Notes: generated from the letters alone by a model not told the origin. DNA of 18,819 nucleotides from Nitrospirae bacterium GWC2_56_14 (GCA_001803705.1 MHDY01000143.1:1-18819), one strand, 5' to 3'. Shown: positions 6,956-14,289, counted from the first letter of the stretch. Made by a program: numbers and translations.

Positions 6956-7909
6956 TTATACCATTTCCTCAAAATCGATCTTTTTCCGCTTCGTGATGGC
7001 GCGCAGTTTATTGAGCGCCTGGGTCTCGATCTGGCGGACACGCTCCCGGGTGATGTGAAATTCCTTCCCGATGCTGTCCAGGGTCTGCGGTTCCCCGTCC
7101 ACGAGACCGAAACGCATTTCGACGACCTTGCGTTCAGACACGGTCAGCTGGGTAAGCCATTCATCGATATGCTCCCGCCTGCGCTTATCATCGGAAATAC
7201 TGGCTGGAGAGACGGCGTTGGTATCCTGCAGGATGTCCTTGAGGGTATCTTCTTCCTGATCGCCGATGAGCATGTCCAGGGAGTAGGTTTCCCGCACCAC
7301 CTGCGAGATGCTTCGCACCTTCTCAATGGTCACTTTCATCTTTTTCGCGATCTCTTCGATCTGCGGATCACGCCCCAGTGACTGCGTCAGCTGCCGCATG
7401 GCGCGCATATAGGAGTTTACGATCTCGGCAATATGGACCGGAAGACGGATGGTCCTTGTCTGGTTCACGATGGCCCGCTCGATGGACTGTTTGATCCACC
7501 AGGAAGCGTACGTGCTGAACTTGAATCCGCGTTCGTATTGAAATTTTTCCACTGCCCGAATGAGCCCCAGGTTCCCCTCTTCGATGATATCGGAGAACTG
7601 AAGGCCCCGGTTGATGTACTTTTTGCCGATGGCGACGACGAGGCGCAAATTGGCCTCGATCATGTTGGCGCGGGCGATCTGATCTCCCTGGGCGATACGT
7701 TTCGCCAGTTCCTGCTCCTGCTCGAAGGTAAGGAGCGGCGTCTTGCGGATTTCCTTGAGATAATATTTTATGGCATCGAGGCCGCGGCCCGAAGCGCTGT
7801 CCTCGGCCTCGCTGCTTTTTTTCTCTACTTCGCTTTTTTCTTCAGTTTCCTCGCTATATGCGGGTTCGTCACCCATCATATCATCGACCGATTTTTCCCT
7901 CTCACTCAT
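6956..7909 (-). CDS. rpoS: RNA polymerase sigma factor, RpoS-like (group 2 sigma-70)
   Basis: A sigma factor that directs RNA polymerase to promoters, in this group usually in stationary phase or stress. From ATG 7909 (SD AAGAGG, 5-base spacer) the product has 317 residues. After an acidic, low-complexity N-terminus (about 1-42) come region 1.2 (YYLKEIRKTPLLTFEQE), 2.1-2.4 (IEANLRLVVAIGKKY, DIIEEGNLGLIRAVEKF, RGFKFSTYASWWIKQSIERAI), region 3 (NQTRTIRLPVHI) and 4.2 (ITRERVRQIETQALNKLR). The VNQTRTIRLPVHI run and the absence of a long region 1.1/non-conserved region favour RpoS over the housekeeping RpoD. The frame stays open upstream to 8047, but those residues do not look like a sigma factor and ATG 7909 has the SD. 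It ends next to an inverted repeat pair. The paralogue type (RpoS or another group 2 factor) is less sure than the family. Confidence 0.93.
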   Translation of the reverse strand: MSEREKSVDDMMGDEPAYSEETEEKSEVEKKSSEAEDSASGRGLDAIKYYLKEIRKTPLLTFEQEQELAKRIAQGDQIARANMIEANLRLVVAIGKKYINRGLQFSDIIEEGNLGLIRAVEKFQYERGFKFSTYASWWIKQSIERAIVNQTRTIRLPVHIAEIVNSYMRAMRQLTQSLGRDPQIEEIAKKMKVTIEKVRSISQVVRETYSLDMLIGDQEEDTLKDILQDTNAVSPASISDDKRRREHIDEWLTQLTVSERKVVEMRFGLVDGEPQTLDSIGKEFHITRERVRQIETQALNKLRAITKRKKIDFEEMV

Positions 7910-8193
7910 GAATACCTCTTGGGGCGGCCTGCTGTGCAGAAATAAGTATGGTTGGCTGCTGTATATCAGGGGGGAGGTAAGAACAAGGCGAACCCTGCCG
8001 CTTTGCCGGACGCGACGCGAGCATCGAAATAAGCACGGTGGCCGCACTGTTTGAGTGACTCTTGCGCGTTCCGGTCACGCTGCATACCACGGTGGTCACG
8101 TATTCACAACAAGCCCGAACAGAGGCTTCGCGGATCTGCTCCCGCTGTTCAGCGCAACAATCGCCGTTGCTGCATGTATCTCATGGTAAAAAA
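7910..8193 (-). promoter_or_regulatory. Non-coding region upstream of the rpoS-like gene
   Basis: 284 bases with no convincing gene. Plus-strand GGTCACG occurs at 8073-8079 and 8094-8100, 21 bases apart (two helical turns). Between and overlapping them is the perfect dyad ACCAC-G-GTGGT (8086-8096). This looks like a regulator site about 165 bases ahead of the start codon. No near-consensus -35/-10 pair was found for the sigma gene itself. Confidence 0.3.
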
Positions 8194-8271
<78 letters not shown>

Positions 8272-8280
8272 CAAGGCCGT

Positions 8281-8309
8281 ATACTATACTAACTAAATTC
8301 AGATGTCAA
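8281..8309 (-). promoter_or_regulatory. Promoter of tRNA-Pro
   Basis: Minus strand: perfect TTGACA (8309-8304), 17-base spacer, TAGTAT (8286-8281). The -10 ends ten bases before the mature tRNA, so the 5' leader is only a few bases. Confidence 0.85.
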
Positions 8310-8374
8310 CCCTGTTAGAGATGAAACACGGATTATTTTTTCCGCGATCACGAACAGAGGCTGCGATACCCCGG

Positions 8375-9445
8375 TCAGCGAATAGTCTTCTTTTGCGTCT
8401 TAATAAAATTATCAAAAGCTTCCTGGTAGAAATCCTTTTTTGCCCTGACCGTTGCCGGGACCCTTTTCTCATAGAGTTCCCTGCCCTCGGTAACATCGTT
8501 TTTGAGCAGCTCATAAAAAGTGCCGTTTCGCAGACCGTCAACCACGGCCTCCTGGTTATACAAGGCGATATCCGACACAATGATCCGGGCAAAACGCCTG
8601 GCCTTTTCCTCCGCTTCCGGGTCCGCAGCATCCACGGCAGGGATATCGCACTCTTCTTTTTGAAAGATGGAGGAATCCAGGCTGAGCGACTCCGGGGAGA
8701 TGGCAGCACTGTCCGGCATGTCCGCACGAATTGCCGCGGATTCTCCGGCTGAAACGGTCGCCCCGGCTGTCGCCTGCTGCGGCTCCGCCGGCATCAAACT
8801 TTGCGGTTTGAACAACGCCAGGTCGAACTCCCGGGACGGGGTTTCTTTTTTCGGGGGGGCGTCAGAGGAAACACCTGCCGTCCTGGTTTCGCTGCTTTCT
8901 GACGGCTGTATGAGATTGCGGATCTTGACCGGTAAAAAATCGGGGATATGGTGTTTTTCTATGTAATCATCGGCGCCATAGAGGCTTACGGGCGTCCGCT
9001 TATACCGCCGCATATCATAGACCGCCGACAAAAGCACGATCTTAATTCCAGACGTCTGGGCATTTCCCTTCAGCCGTTCACATAATTCAAAGCCGTAGAT
9101 GCCGGACAGCCCCACATCGAGAACCATTGCCTGCGGCCGTGCATTGACCGCCTTCCTGAGCGCTTCATGCCCGTCGCTTGCCGTATCCACGGCAAAGCCC
9201 GCATCTTGAAGCACTTGCGAGATCATGGTCCTGACGACCTCGCTATCATGGGCGACCAGCACCAGGGGAGCACCCGACGGTTGGAGAGCAGCAATGTTGG
9301 CGGGACGGCTGCCCGCACGCTCTGCCGGCTGTTTCTGCACCAACAGGATATTGCCGCACCGGGGACACCGCACTTTTACGCTCTTATCCTTGACCTTCGC
9401 ATCATCGACCCTGAGTTTCGCACCACATTCGCACGGAACAATCAT
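8375..9445 (-). CDS. Zinc-ribbon / receiver-domain protein with a conserved C-terminal helical domain
   Basis: A 356-residue cytoplasmic protein of three parts. The N-terminus is an MJ0042-type zinc ribbon (Cys5, Cys7, Cys27, Cys30 in CxC...CPRCG). Residues about 60-180 form a response-regulator receiver: Asp67 of the acidic pocket, phosphoacceptor Asp110 (MVLDVGLSG), Ser in VLLSA and Lys in DDYIEKHH. After an Ala/Ser/Pro-rich linker comes a conserved C-terminal segment, KARRFARIIVSDIALYNQE through GRELYEKRV, which I recall from multi-domain proteins of delta-proteobacteria and relatives. No DNA-binding or enzymatic output domain is visible, so it may act by protein contacts. The start ATG overlaps the rhomboid stop codon (ATGA). 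Its own SD (AAGGAG) is 12 bases away, which fits translational coupling. Partner kinase not in the window. Confidence 0.85.
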   Translation of the reverse strand: MIVPCECGAKLRVDDAKVKDKSVKVRCPRCGNILLVQKQPAERAGSRPANIAALQPSGAPLVLVAHDSEVVRTMISQVLQDAGFAVDTASDGHEALRKAVNARPQAMVLDVGLSGIYGFELCERLKGNAQTSGIKIVLLSAVYDMRRYKRTPVSLYGADDYIEKHHIPDFLPVKIRNLIQPSESSETRTAGVSSDAPPKKETPSREFDLALFKPQSLMPAEPQQATAGATVSAGESAAIRADMPDSAAISPESLSLDSSIFQKEECDIPAVDAADPEAEEKARRFARIIVSDIALYNQEAVVDGLRNGTFYELLKNDVTEGRELYEKRVPATVRAKKDFYQEAFDNFIKTQKKTIR

Positions 9446-10140
9446 AAGGGGTGGGATCTCCTTCCATTGCCATAGGAAACATCGCTTCTTTTAAACAGAC
9501 CGATCAGCACCAGCCCTGCCGCAAATCCGCCGACATGGGCGTACCAGGCGATCCCACCTCCTGAAGAAGATGTGGACAGGGCGCTCAAAAACTGGATCAC
9601 GAACCAGGAGCCCAGCACGATAATCGCCGGTATTTCCACGGTCCGTATATAGAAGCCAAAGAACACCAGCGTCACGACCCGGGCCCTCGGGTACAAGAGC
9701 AAATATGCGCCGAGCACACCCGAGACGGCCCCGCTCGCGCCGATCATGGGAATGATCGAAGTTCTGTTCACCAGAGCATGGGTCAGAGCGGCAACAGTCC
9801 CGCAGAGCAGGTAAAACAGAATGAACCGCAGGCGGCCTGTATCGTCTTCTACGTTATTGCCAAATATCCAGAGGTAGAGCATATTGCCGGCAATATGGAG
9901 GACACCGCCGTGCAGGAACATTGAGGTGAAGATCGTTGCGGCGACCGGCAAGGACCCGTCATTGAGCCCCGTTCCCGAGAAAAGCTTCGCGGGGATCAAT
10001 GCATAGGAGGACACAAACAGCTCTCCACCGCTCTGGCCAAGCGTCAACTCATACAGAAACACCATACTGTTCGCGATAACCAGCAGCAGCGTCACGATTG
10101 CAAAGCGCTCTGTCGGATTTATGTCCCTCAGCGGTATCAC
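9442..10140 (-). CDS. Rhomboid family intramembrane serine protease
   Basis: A polytopic inner-membrane protease that cleaves transmembrane substrates. The 232 residues carry the hallmark GASGAVSG with catalytic Ser136, His202 in AHVGGFAAG on a later helix, and the HxxxN motif (His82, Asn86) with following WIFGNNVED. About six transmembrane segments are visible. Start is GTG at 10140 with GGAG eight bases upstream. A strong promoter lies about 115 bases upstream. The last codon overlaps the ATG of the receiver-domain gene, so the two are co-translated. Physiological substrate unknown. Confidence 0.93.
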   Translation of the reverse strand: MIPLRDINPTERFAIVTLLLVIANSMVFLYELTLGQSGGELFVSSYALIPAKLFSGTGLNDGSLPVAATIFTSMFLHGGVLHIAGNMLYLWIFGNNVEDDTGRLRFILFYLLCGTVAALTHALVNRTSIIPMIGASGAVSGVLGAYLLLYPRARVVTLVFFGFYIRTVEIPAIIVLGSWFVIQFLSALSTSSSGGGIAWYAHVGGFAAGLVLIGLFKRSDVSYGNGRRSHPL

Positions 10141-10257
10141 GGTTCGTCTCCACTGCTAATCGCGATGTCTGCCGTAGTGTGTCATCTTCCGGTGACCCGT
10201 TCCCGGTCGTACGCCTCTCCGGGAACCAATGAGGAGCATGCTGGTCAAAGCCAGACC

Positions 10258-10286
10258 ACCATACAAGAAATCGTAATATTTGTCAA
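10258..10286 (-). promoter_or_regulatory. Promoter of the rhomboid-receiver operon
   Basis: Minus strand: perfect TTGACA (10286-10281), 17-base spacer, TATGGT (10263-10258). It predicts a leader of about 110 bases before the GTG start. The whole 10141-10385 gap otherwise shows no convincing gene. Confidence 0.75.
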
Positions 10287-10385
10287 CAACCGTGCATACA
10301 CAACCGTGCCTGCACGTCCTCAGGGAATCGTCCTTACACCCGCTTGAGCAGCGGCCTGTTGATAAGGCAGGAGTGATGAATTTAC

Positions 10386-10414
10386 TTGCCATCCGGTCAG
10401 GTCTCACGTATAAT
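10386..10414 (+). promoter_or_regulatory. Promoter of selC
   Basis: TTGCCA (10386-10391), 17-base spacer, perfect TATAAT (10409-10414). Transcription should begin about 10421, six bases before the mature tRNA. Confidence 0.85.
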
Positions 10415-10426
10415 TTTTTTGCTCAG

Positions 10427-10525
10427 GGGAGAGGTTACGGAGCTGGTGCCCGTCCCGGACTTCAAATCCGCTGTTTCCTGGCGTGAGCCAGGAAAGGTGA
10501 GTTCGATTCTCATGCTCTCCCGCCA
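10427..10525 (+). tRNA. selC: Selenocysteine tRNA (anticodon TCA)
   Basis: This tRNA inserts selenocysteine at UGA codons that carry a SECIS element, after Ser charging and conversion by SelA. It is 99 bases long. Diagnostic features are the anticodon loop CTTCAAA with UCA, an extra-long variable arm with a perfect 9-bp stem (TTTCCTGGC-GTGA-GCCAGGAAA), a D stem ACGG(A)GC-TGGT-GCCCGT and the T arm GTGAG-TTCGATT-CTCAT. The acceptor GGGAGAG pairs with CTCTCCC, discriminator G, encoded CCA. The eighth acceptor pair typical of bacterial tRNA-Sec would be G-G here, a small irregularity. It has its own promoter and terminator and is convergent with the cytochrome gene. No selenoprotein gene was seen in the window. 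Confidence 0.95.
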
Positions 10526-10530
10526 CAGAT

Positions 10531-10566
10531 AAAAAAAACCCTCACGATATGCTCGTGAGGGTTTTT
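10531..10566. terminator. Two-way rho-independent terminator between selC and the triheme cytochrome
   Basis: Perfect 9-bp stem CCCTCACGA-TATGC-TCGTGAGGG (10539-10561) with five T on the right and eight A on the left. It can end both selC (+) and the cytochrome transcript (-). Confidence 0.93.
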
Positions 10567-10588
10567 GTTGTCCAATAAAGACATGCAG

Positions 10589-10909
10589 TTACTTCTTGTG
10601 GCACTTTGCACAGCTGGCTGCGTCCTTCGTTGCGAAGGCCTTGGTGCCGTTGTGGCATGCGCCGCAGTTCTTGCCGGCATTCATGTCAGCCATTGTGATG
10701 ACGGATCCGCCCTTCTTCATCTTGAAGTTAGCCGGATGACAATCAGCGCATTTGAGGCCCTTGTCGGCGTGCGTCTTGCCGTCAAACACCACCTTGCCGC
10801 CGCCTTTGCCGTCGAATTCTACGGACTTGCCGGCCGGAACTGCGAATGCCGAGACGGAAAGAACAAAGGTCACGATCATGACGATTGCGATTACGAGAAG
10901 CTTTTTCAT
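10589..10909 (-). CDS. Small periplasmic triheme c-type cytochrome (c7 family)
   Basis: A 106-residue soluble electron carrier. A Sec signal peptide (about 1-23, MKKLLVIAIVMIVTF...AFA) is followed by three CxxCH haem sites at Cys54, Cys82 and Cys100, plus extra His residues suited to bis-His ligation. The arrangement and size match triheme c7 (PpcA-like) cytochromes that shuttle electrons through the periplasm. ATG 10909 follows an excellent AAAGGAGGTGA. The frame extends further upstream, but without signal-peptide sense. It lies 3' of the 11-heme cytochrome gene, with an FNR/CRP-like dyad in the gap, so it may have its own control. A two-way terminator closes it. Confidence 0.93.
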   Translation of the reverse strand: MKKLLVIAIVMIVTFVLSVSAFAVPAGKSVEFDGKGGGKVVFDGKTHADKGLKCADCHPANFKMKKGGSVITMADMNAGKNCGACHNGTKAFATKDAASCAKCHKK

Positions 10910-10979
10910 TATAGTTTCACCTCCTTTCATCAATAGAATGATATAAGCTGCACGGGCGCGATTCGGGGAACCATTCGTG

Positions 10980-10993
10980 TTGACGCCCGTCAA
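10980..10993. promoter_or_regulatory. FNR/CRP-like palindrome upstream of the triheme cytochrome gene
   Basis: TTGACGCCCGTCAA is a perfect 14-base dyad. Written TTGAC-GCCC-GTCAA it resembles the CRP/FNR superfamily half-site pattern TTGAN-N4-NTCAA. It is centred about 77 bases before the cytochrome ATG. Operator function is inferred. Confidence 0.45.
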
Positions 10994-11008
10994 GACACCG
11001 TGATGAGA

Positions 11009-12031
11009 CTAGAGGAACGCTTTCGGGCTCCGGTACTCATGGCACTGTACGCAATCCTTCTTCGCCGATGCGTCGGTCACTTTCCAGATATGCGGCTTGT
11101 GACAGTCCTTGCACTGCATGTCCATATTCAGATGGACCTTGTGCTTGCCGATCTTGGCCACGCCCATATGACACCGCAGGCAGTCCTCGTTGCTCGGCTT
11201 CACCTTGCCCGCCGTATGGGGCTTGTGGCATTCATAGCAGTAGAACTGCATGGGTGCTTTTTCATCAAACGAGATCTTCTTTGCCTTTTTGATGGTCGCG
11301 GCGTCGGGCGCAAAGAACCGTACATCCATGGTAGCGTCTTCCTTCAGCTCCTTGCGGATGTTCTCGTTGTTACTGTGGCAATAGAGGCACTTTTTCCGTC
11401 CCGGCTTGAGGTCCTTGGTCCGGTCGGTATGACAGTTCAGGCAGGCAAGACCGCCCATGCCTTCACCGTGCACCGCTTTGCCCGGATGGCATTTCTGGCA
11501 GAACTTTTCCGAAGGCAGAAAATGGTGGAGCCCGGACTTATCGGCCTTCACCTCGCCGTGGCACTGGGTGCACTCGATCTGCTCCATATACACATGCTTG
11601 GCATGGAAGAGCGACTTATTGATCTGCCCGCCCTTTCCGCCTGCCGTATGGCACTGATTGCAGTATTTCTGACTTACGATGACATGGTCCTTGTGGCGCT
11701 CCGGCACGGTAGCCGGGCGCTTCAGCACAAAACTGATCAGCAGCTGGTTCTGCTCTATGATGGTCAGGTGATGGCAGTCATGGCAGTTAAGCTGCTTGTG
11801 CTCGCTCTGTGCCCAGCTGTCGTATGCAGGCTGCATCAAATGGCAACCAACGCAGAACTTCGGGTTATTCTGAGTAAAATCGTAAAACTTGAAAGCAACG
11901 AACCCGCCGCCGCCGACAATGACCAGCAGCAGGCAGATGATCAACAACTTCGCCTTTAAGGAGAGCGGCTCTTTCAGCCGGTCCCTGACCATGTTAAAGT
12001 TCCCAACAATTTTATCTCTAACCCATCCCAC
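11009..12031 (-). CDS. Membrane-anchored 11-heme NapC/NirT-type cytochrome c
   Basis: A 340-residue protein anchored by one N-terminal membrane helix (about 28-50), with the bulk in the periplasm. Eleven CxxCH sites begin at Cys60, 83, 124, 154, 178, 197, 215, 265, 284, 307 and 327. The first part (FCVGCHLMQPAYDSWAQSEH, then CHDCHH) is typical of NapC/NirT quinol dehydrogenases, which pass electrons from menaquinol to periplasmic partners. Canonical NapC/NirT proteins bind four haems and are about 200 residues, so the C-terminal two-thirds is an added multihaem domain. Start is GTG 12031 with GGGGG nine bases upstream. It has its own TTGACA promoter and is followed by the triheme cytochrome, a plausible acceptor. 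Direction of electron flow cannot be read from sequence. Confidence 0.9.
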   Translation of the reverse strand: MGWVRDKIVGNFNMVRDRLKEPLSLKAKLLIICLLLVIVGGGGFVAFKFYDFTQNNPKFCVGCHLMQPAYDSWAQSEHKQLNCHDCHHLTIIEQNQLLISFVLKRPATVPERHKDHVIVSQKYCNQCHTAGGKGGQINKSLFHAKHVYMEQIECTQCHGEVKADKSGLHHFLPSEKFCQKCHPGKAVHGEGMGGLACLNCHTDRTKDLKPGRKKCLYCHSNNENIRKELKEDATMDVRFFAPDAATIKKAKKISFDEKAPMQFYCYECHKPHTAGKVKPSNEDCLRCHMGVAKIGKHKVHLNMDMQCKDCHKPHIWKVTDASAKKDCVQCHEYRSPKAFL

Positions 12032-12078
12032 GTGATCTTTCCCCCGCCTGCTTTACTGAAAAAAAATCCACCACTAAG

Positions 12079-12113
12079 CGAGCTTTTATAACATAGCTCG
12101 AAAATGATGTCAA
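12079..12113 (-). promoter_or_regulatory. Promoter of the 11-heme cytochrome gene with overlapping inverted repeat
   Basis: Minus strand: perfect TTGACA (12113-12108), 17-base spacer, TATAAA (12090-12085). A 6-bp inverted repeat CGAGCT...AGCTCG (12079-12100, 10-base spacer) straddles the -10 box, a position suited to a repressor. The leader would be about 48 bases. Confidence 0.75.
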
Positions 12114-12199
12114 TACCTTTATCAGCGATGATTTTTTAAGGAATTTGCCCGCAAAAACAGGCCTGGCTCGGCAAGATATTGTGTGGTGAAGCAATATAA

Positions 12200-12225
12200 A
12201 ACGGCGGGGCCTGCGCCCCGCCGTT
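12200..12225 (-). terminator. Rho-independent terminator after the NrfD-type gene
   Basis: AACGGCGGGGC and GCCCCGCCGTT form a perfect 11-bp stem with a 4-base loop. On the minus strand it runs into TTTTATATT. It lies 17 bases past the stop codon and ends the cytochrome-ferredoxin-NrfD transcript. Confidence 0.9.
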
Positions 12226-12241
12226 GCAGTGTGGTGCGCAG

Positions 12242-13498
12242 TTACGAGGTCTGTTCTGTTTCCGGGAAAACAGGGAATATTTTGGCGATCACCCAGAACA
12301 AGACGAAGGGCATGATGAAGATACTGAGCGCGCCGAATAAACCTTCCTTGAACGTCTCCCAGTCATGCGGGATGATCGGGAGGTGGTAGTGCATATAACC
12401 GGCAAAGGAGAGCGAGAACGCCTGGCCCCCGATAACGACGTTCCATCGCATCATGAACACGCCGAAGATCACAAGGAGGACGGCGAGGACGGACCTTCTG
12501 ATCGTCAGGCCCGGGATCAGGAACAGGATGAGCGGAATAAGGTTGCCGATGCCGTACTGCATAATAAAGATATCATAGAAATCCCTTTCATAGATGACAC
12601 TGCGCAACACGTCCCAGGACTTGACCGCCGTATAGGTGCGGAAGATCAGATCCAGAAGCTCAAGGCTGATGGCGGCGACCAGGAAAAAGACGAGGTATCT
12701 GGCGGTCATCCGGATGACGTTGATCTCAACGCCGATGATCTCCTCTTTTGACCGGAAAGCGCCGCGTGCCTCATTCCTGCGCGAGGCGATAAATTTTTTG
12801 AACTCCATGGTGACGATGTAGGTGAGCATGCAGAGCGCGATGCCTGATACGACCGCCGACATGATGAAAATGACCGGCATGAGCGGGGTCATCCACAAGG
12901 CGTTGGCCTTGACGGACCCGAAGATGAACCCGGCATAACCGTGAAGGAAGCAGGCCACCGGGATGCCGATGCCGGCAAGGATCTTGATGGCCTTTTCGTC
13001 CCGGTGAAGCGCTTCTTCGCTGATATCGTACACGCCCAGAGTCAGTGAACAGAAGATCAAATACTGGAACCACTCCGACAAGGTCTTGTCCTGTTTTTCT
13101 CTGAGCTTAAGCGAAACCTCCACAAAATGCTTCCGGTACAGGAACCAGAGCTCCGACGCCACGATCGCTCCGTAGGTGAAGAACACCACGCCAAACGCCG
13201 CAATGGCGGAGGTGAAGTGGGGCGTCATGAAGATCTCCAAGCCGCGGAACGGGAACTGCAGGTGCAGCATGATGGGAATTGGCGCCACAAAGAGCAGGGC
13301 AAAGGAGAAGACCAGCGCGAAGCGCGCCATGTCCTTCAACTGCTTGATGCCGAAAACATGGTAGAGCGATGACAGAACGAAGGCCCCTGCCACAAGCCCC
13401 GTCATGAAGGGATACATGACGATCTGAATGCTCCAGTAAATGTATTCGTTCGGATAGACGAATAATTCTTTTATAGTCCAGAGTTCTCCATGTACCAT
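12242..13498 (-). CDS. NrfD/PsrC/HybB-family quinone-interacting membrane subunit
   Basis: A polytopic membrane protein of 418 residues with about nine to ten hydrophobic helices (for example about 20-48, 57-80, 94-121, and a run of four after residue 290). The YPFMTGLVAGAFVLSSLYHVFG and HLQFPFRGLEIF segments are typical of the NrfD-like family, which exchanges electrons between the quinone pool and a partner iron-sulfur protein. The length is closer to ten-helix HybB/DsrP types than to eight-helix E. coli NrfD. The ATG at 13498 is two bases after the ferredoxin stop, and its SD (GGGAGGT) lies inside the end of the ferredoxin gene. No molybdoenzyme, hydrogenase or nitrite reductase catalytic subunit is adjacent, so the physiological partner beyond the cytochrome is unknown. 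Confidence 0.92.
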   Translation of the reverse strand: MVHGELWTIKELFVYPNEYIYWSIQIVMYPFMTGLVAGAFVLSSLYHVFGIKQLKDMARFALVFSFALLFVAPIPIMLHLQFPFRGLEIFMTPHFTSAIAAFGVVFFTYGAIVASELWFLYRKHFVEVSLKLREKQDKTLSEWFQYLIFCSLTLGVYDISEEALHRDEKAIKILAGIGIPVACFLHGYAGFIFGSVKANALWMTPLMPVIFIMSAVVSGIALCMLTYIVTMEFKKFIASRRNEARGAFRSKEEIIGVEINVIRMTARYLVFFLVAAISLELLDLIFRTYTAVKSWDVLRSVIYERDFYDIFIMQYGIGNLIPLILFLIPGLTIRRSVLAVLLVIFGVFMMRWNVVIGGQAFSLSFAGYMHYHLPIIPHDWETFKEGLFGALSIFIMPFVLFWVIAKIFPVFPETEQTS

Positions 13499-13500
13499 GG

Positions 13501-14289
13501 TTATTTTACCTCCCGGCTGAGACCGACGTAAAAGACCTGGGGCTTGGTGCCGTATTCTTCCTTCAGCACTCCGACCCGCTCATTCATGATGATCTTCGTG
13601 ACCGGATCATTGTGGTCCTTGATGTTGCCGATCAGGCGTGCGCCGAAGGGGCATGCATCCACGCAGGCGGTCTTCATACCCTTCGAAATCCGGTGATAGC
13701 AGAAGTTGCACTTCTCGGCCGTGTGATGCACGGGGTGGAAGAACCGGACGCCGTAGGGGCAGCCCATGATGCAGTAGCCGCAGCCGATGCACCACTTCCT
13801 GTCCACGAGCACCACGCCGTCCTCGGTCTGGTAGGTTGCTCCCACAGGGCACACCTGCACGCAGGGAGGGTTGTCGCACTGATTGCAAAGCTTGGGCACG
13901 AAGTACGCCTTATCAATGTCCTCTTTTTTGATATCCTTGAACTTGCCTTGGCCAAGGTCGATCTTCGAGTTCGTAAAACCGTCCCGCGCACCCTTGGGCG
14001 TGTCCGCGGAGATCTCGCCGTCCTTCGTCAACACATAGCGCTCGACCCAGGTCCGCGTCACGTTCGCGTCGTAGGGTATTTCGTTTTCCTGCTTGCAGGC
14101 TTTGACGCAGAGGCCGCAGCCCACGCATTTATAGGTATCTACCAGGAAAACCCAGCGGACCTTAGCCGGGTTCTTCGCCTCCTGGGCCATGAGTTTCCGG
14201 GGATCGACGATCTCAAAAGCCGCGAGAGGCAGCGTGATGCCCGCGATCCCCGCGGCGGTTGTTTTCAGGAAATTTCTTCGCGATATCAT
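13501..14289 (-). CDS. Tat-exported four-cluster ferredoxin subunit (DsrO/NrfC/PsrB-like)
   Basis: An electron-transfer subunit of 262 residues. A twin-arginine signal (SRRNFLKT at residues 3-10 followed by a hydrophobic stretch) implies folded export to the periplasm. Sixteen Cys in four groups suit four [4Fe-4S] clusters: Cys55/58/61/65, Cys135/138/143/147, Cys167/170/173/177 and Cys194/197/209/213. This is the layout of DsrO, NrfC, PsrB and TtrB-type subunits that sit between an NrfD-type membrane protein and a redox partner. The ATG overlaps the upstream cytochrome stop (ATGA), and NrfD follows two bases after its own stop. An Arg-Arg signal in the same window as tatA/tatC is consistent with, though not proof of, functional linkage. 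Confidence 0.94.
   Translation of the reverse strand: MISRRNFLKTTAAGIAGITLPLAAFEIVDPRKLMAQEAKNPAKVRWVFLVDTYKCVGCGLCVKACKQENEIPYDANVTRTWVERYVLTKDGEISADTPKGARDGFTNSKIDLGQGKFKDIKKEDIDKAYFVPKLCNQCDNPPCVQVCPVGATYQTEDGVVLVDRKWCIGCGYCIMGCPYGVRFFHPVHHTAEKCNFCYHRISKGMKTACVDACPFGARLIGNIKDHNDPVTKIIMNERVGVLKEEYGTKPQVFYVGLSREVK

Noticed and set aside
7910..8047. N-terminal extension of the rpoS-like gene to 8047
   Set aside because: The added residues are Arg/Ser/Pro-rich without sigma-factor features, and the ATG at 7909 has an SD.
10156..10407. Minus-strand ORF of 83 codons upstream of the rhomboid gene
   Set aside because: No SD, no recognisable domain, and it contains a strong promoter (10258-10286) in its middle. 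Judged non-coding leader and promoter DNA.
10427..10566. Integration site (att) or genomic island at selC
   Set aside because: selC is a common target, but no integrase, direct repeat of the tRNA 3' end or change in gene character was seen on either side.
11000..11959. Plus-strand ORF of 319 codons opposite the 11-heme cytochrome
   Set aside because: The minus strand encodes eleven regularly spaced CxxCH motifs. The plus frame is their antisense.
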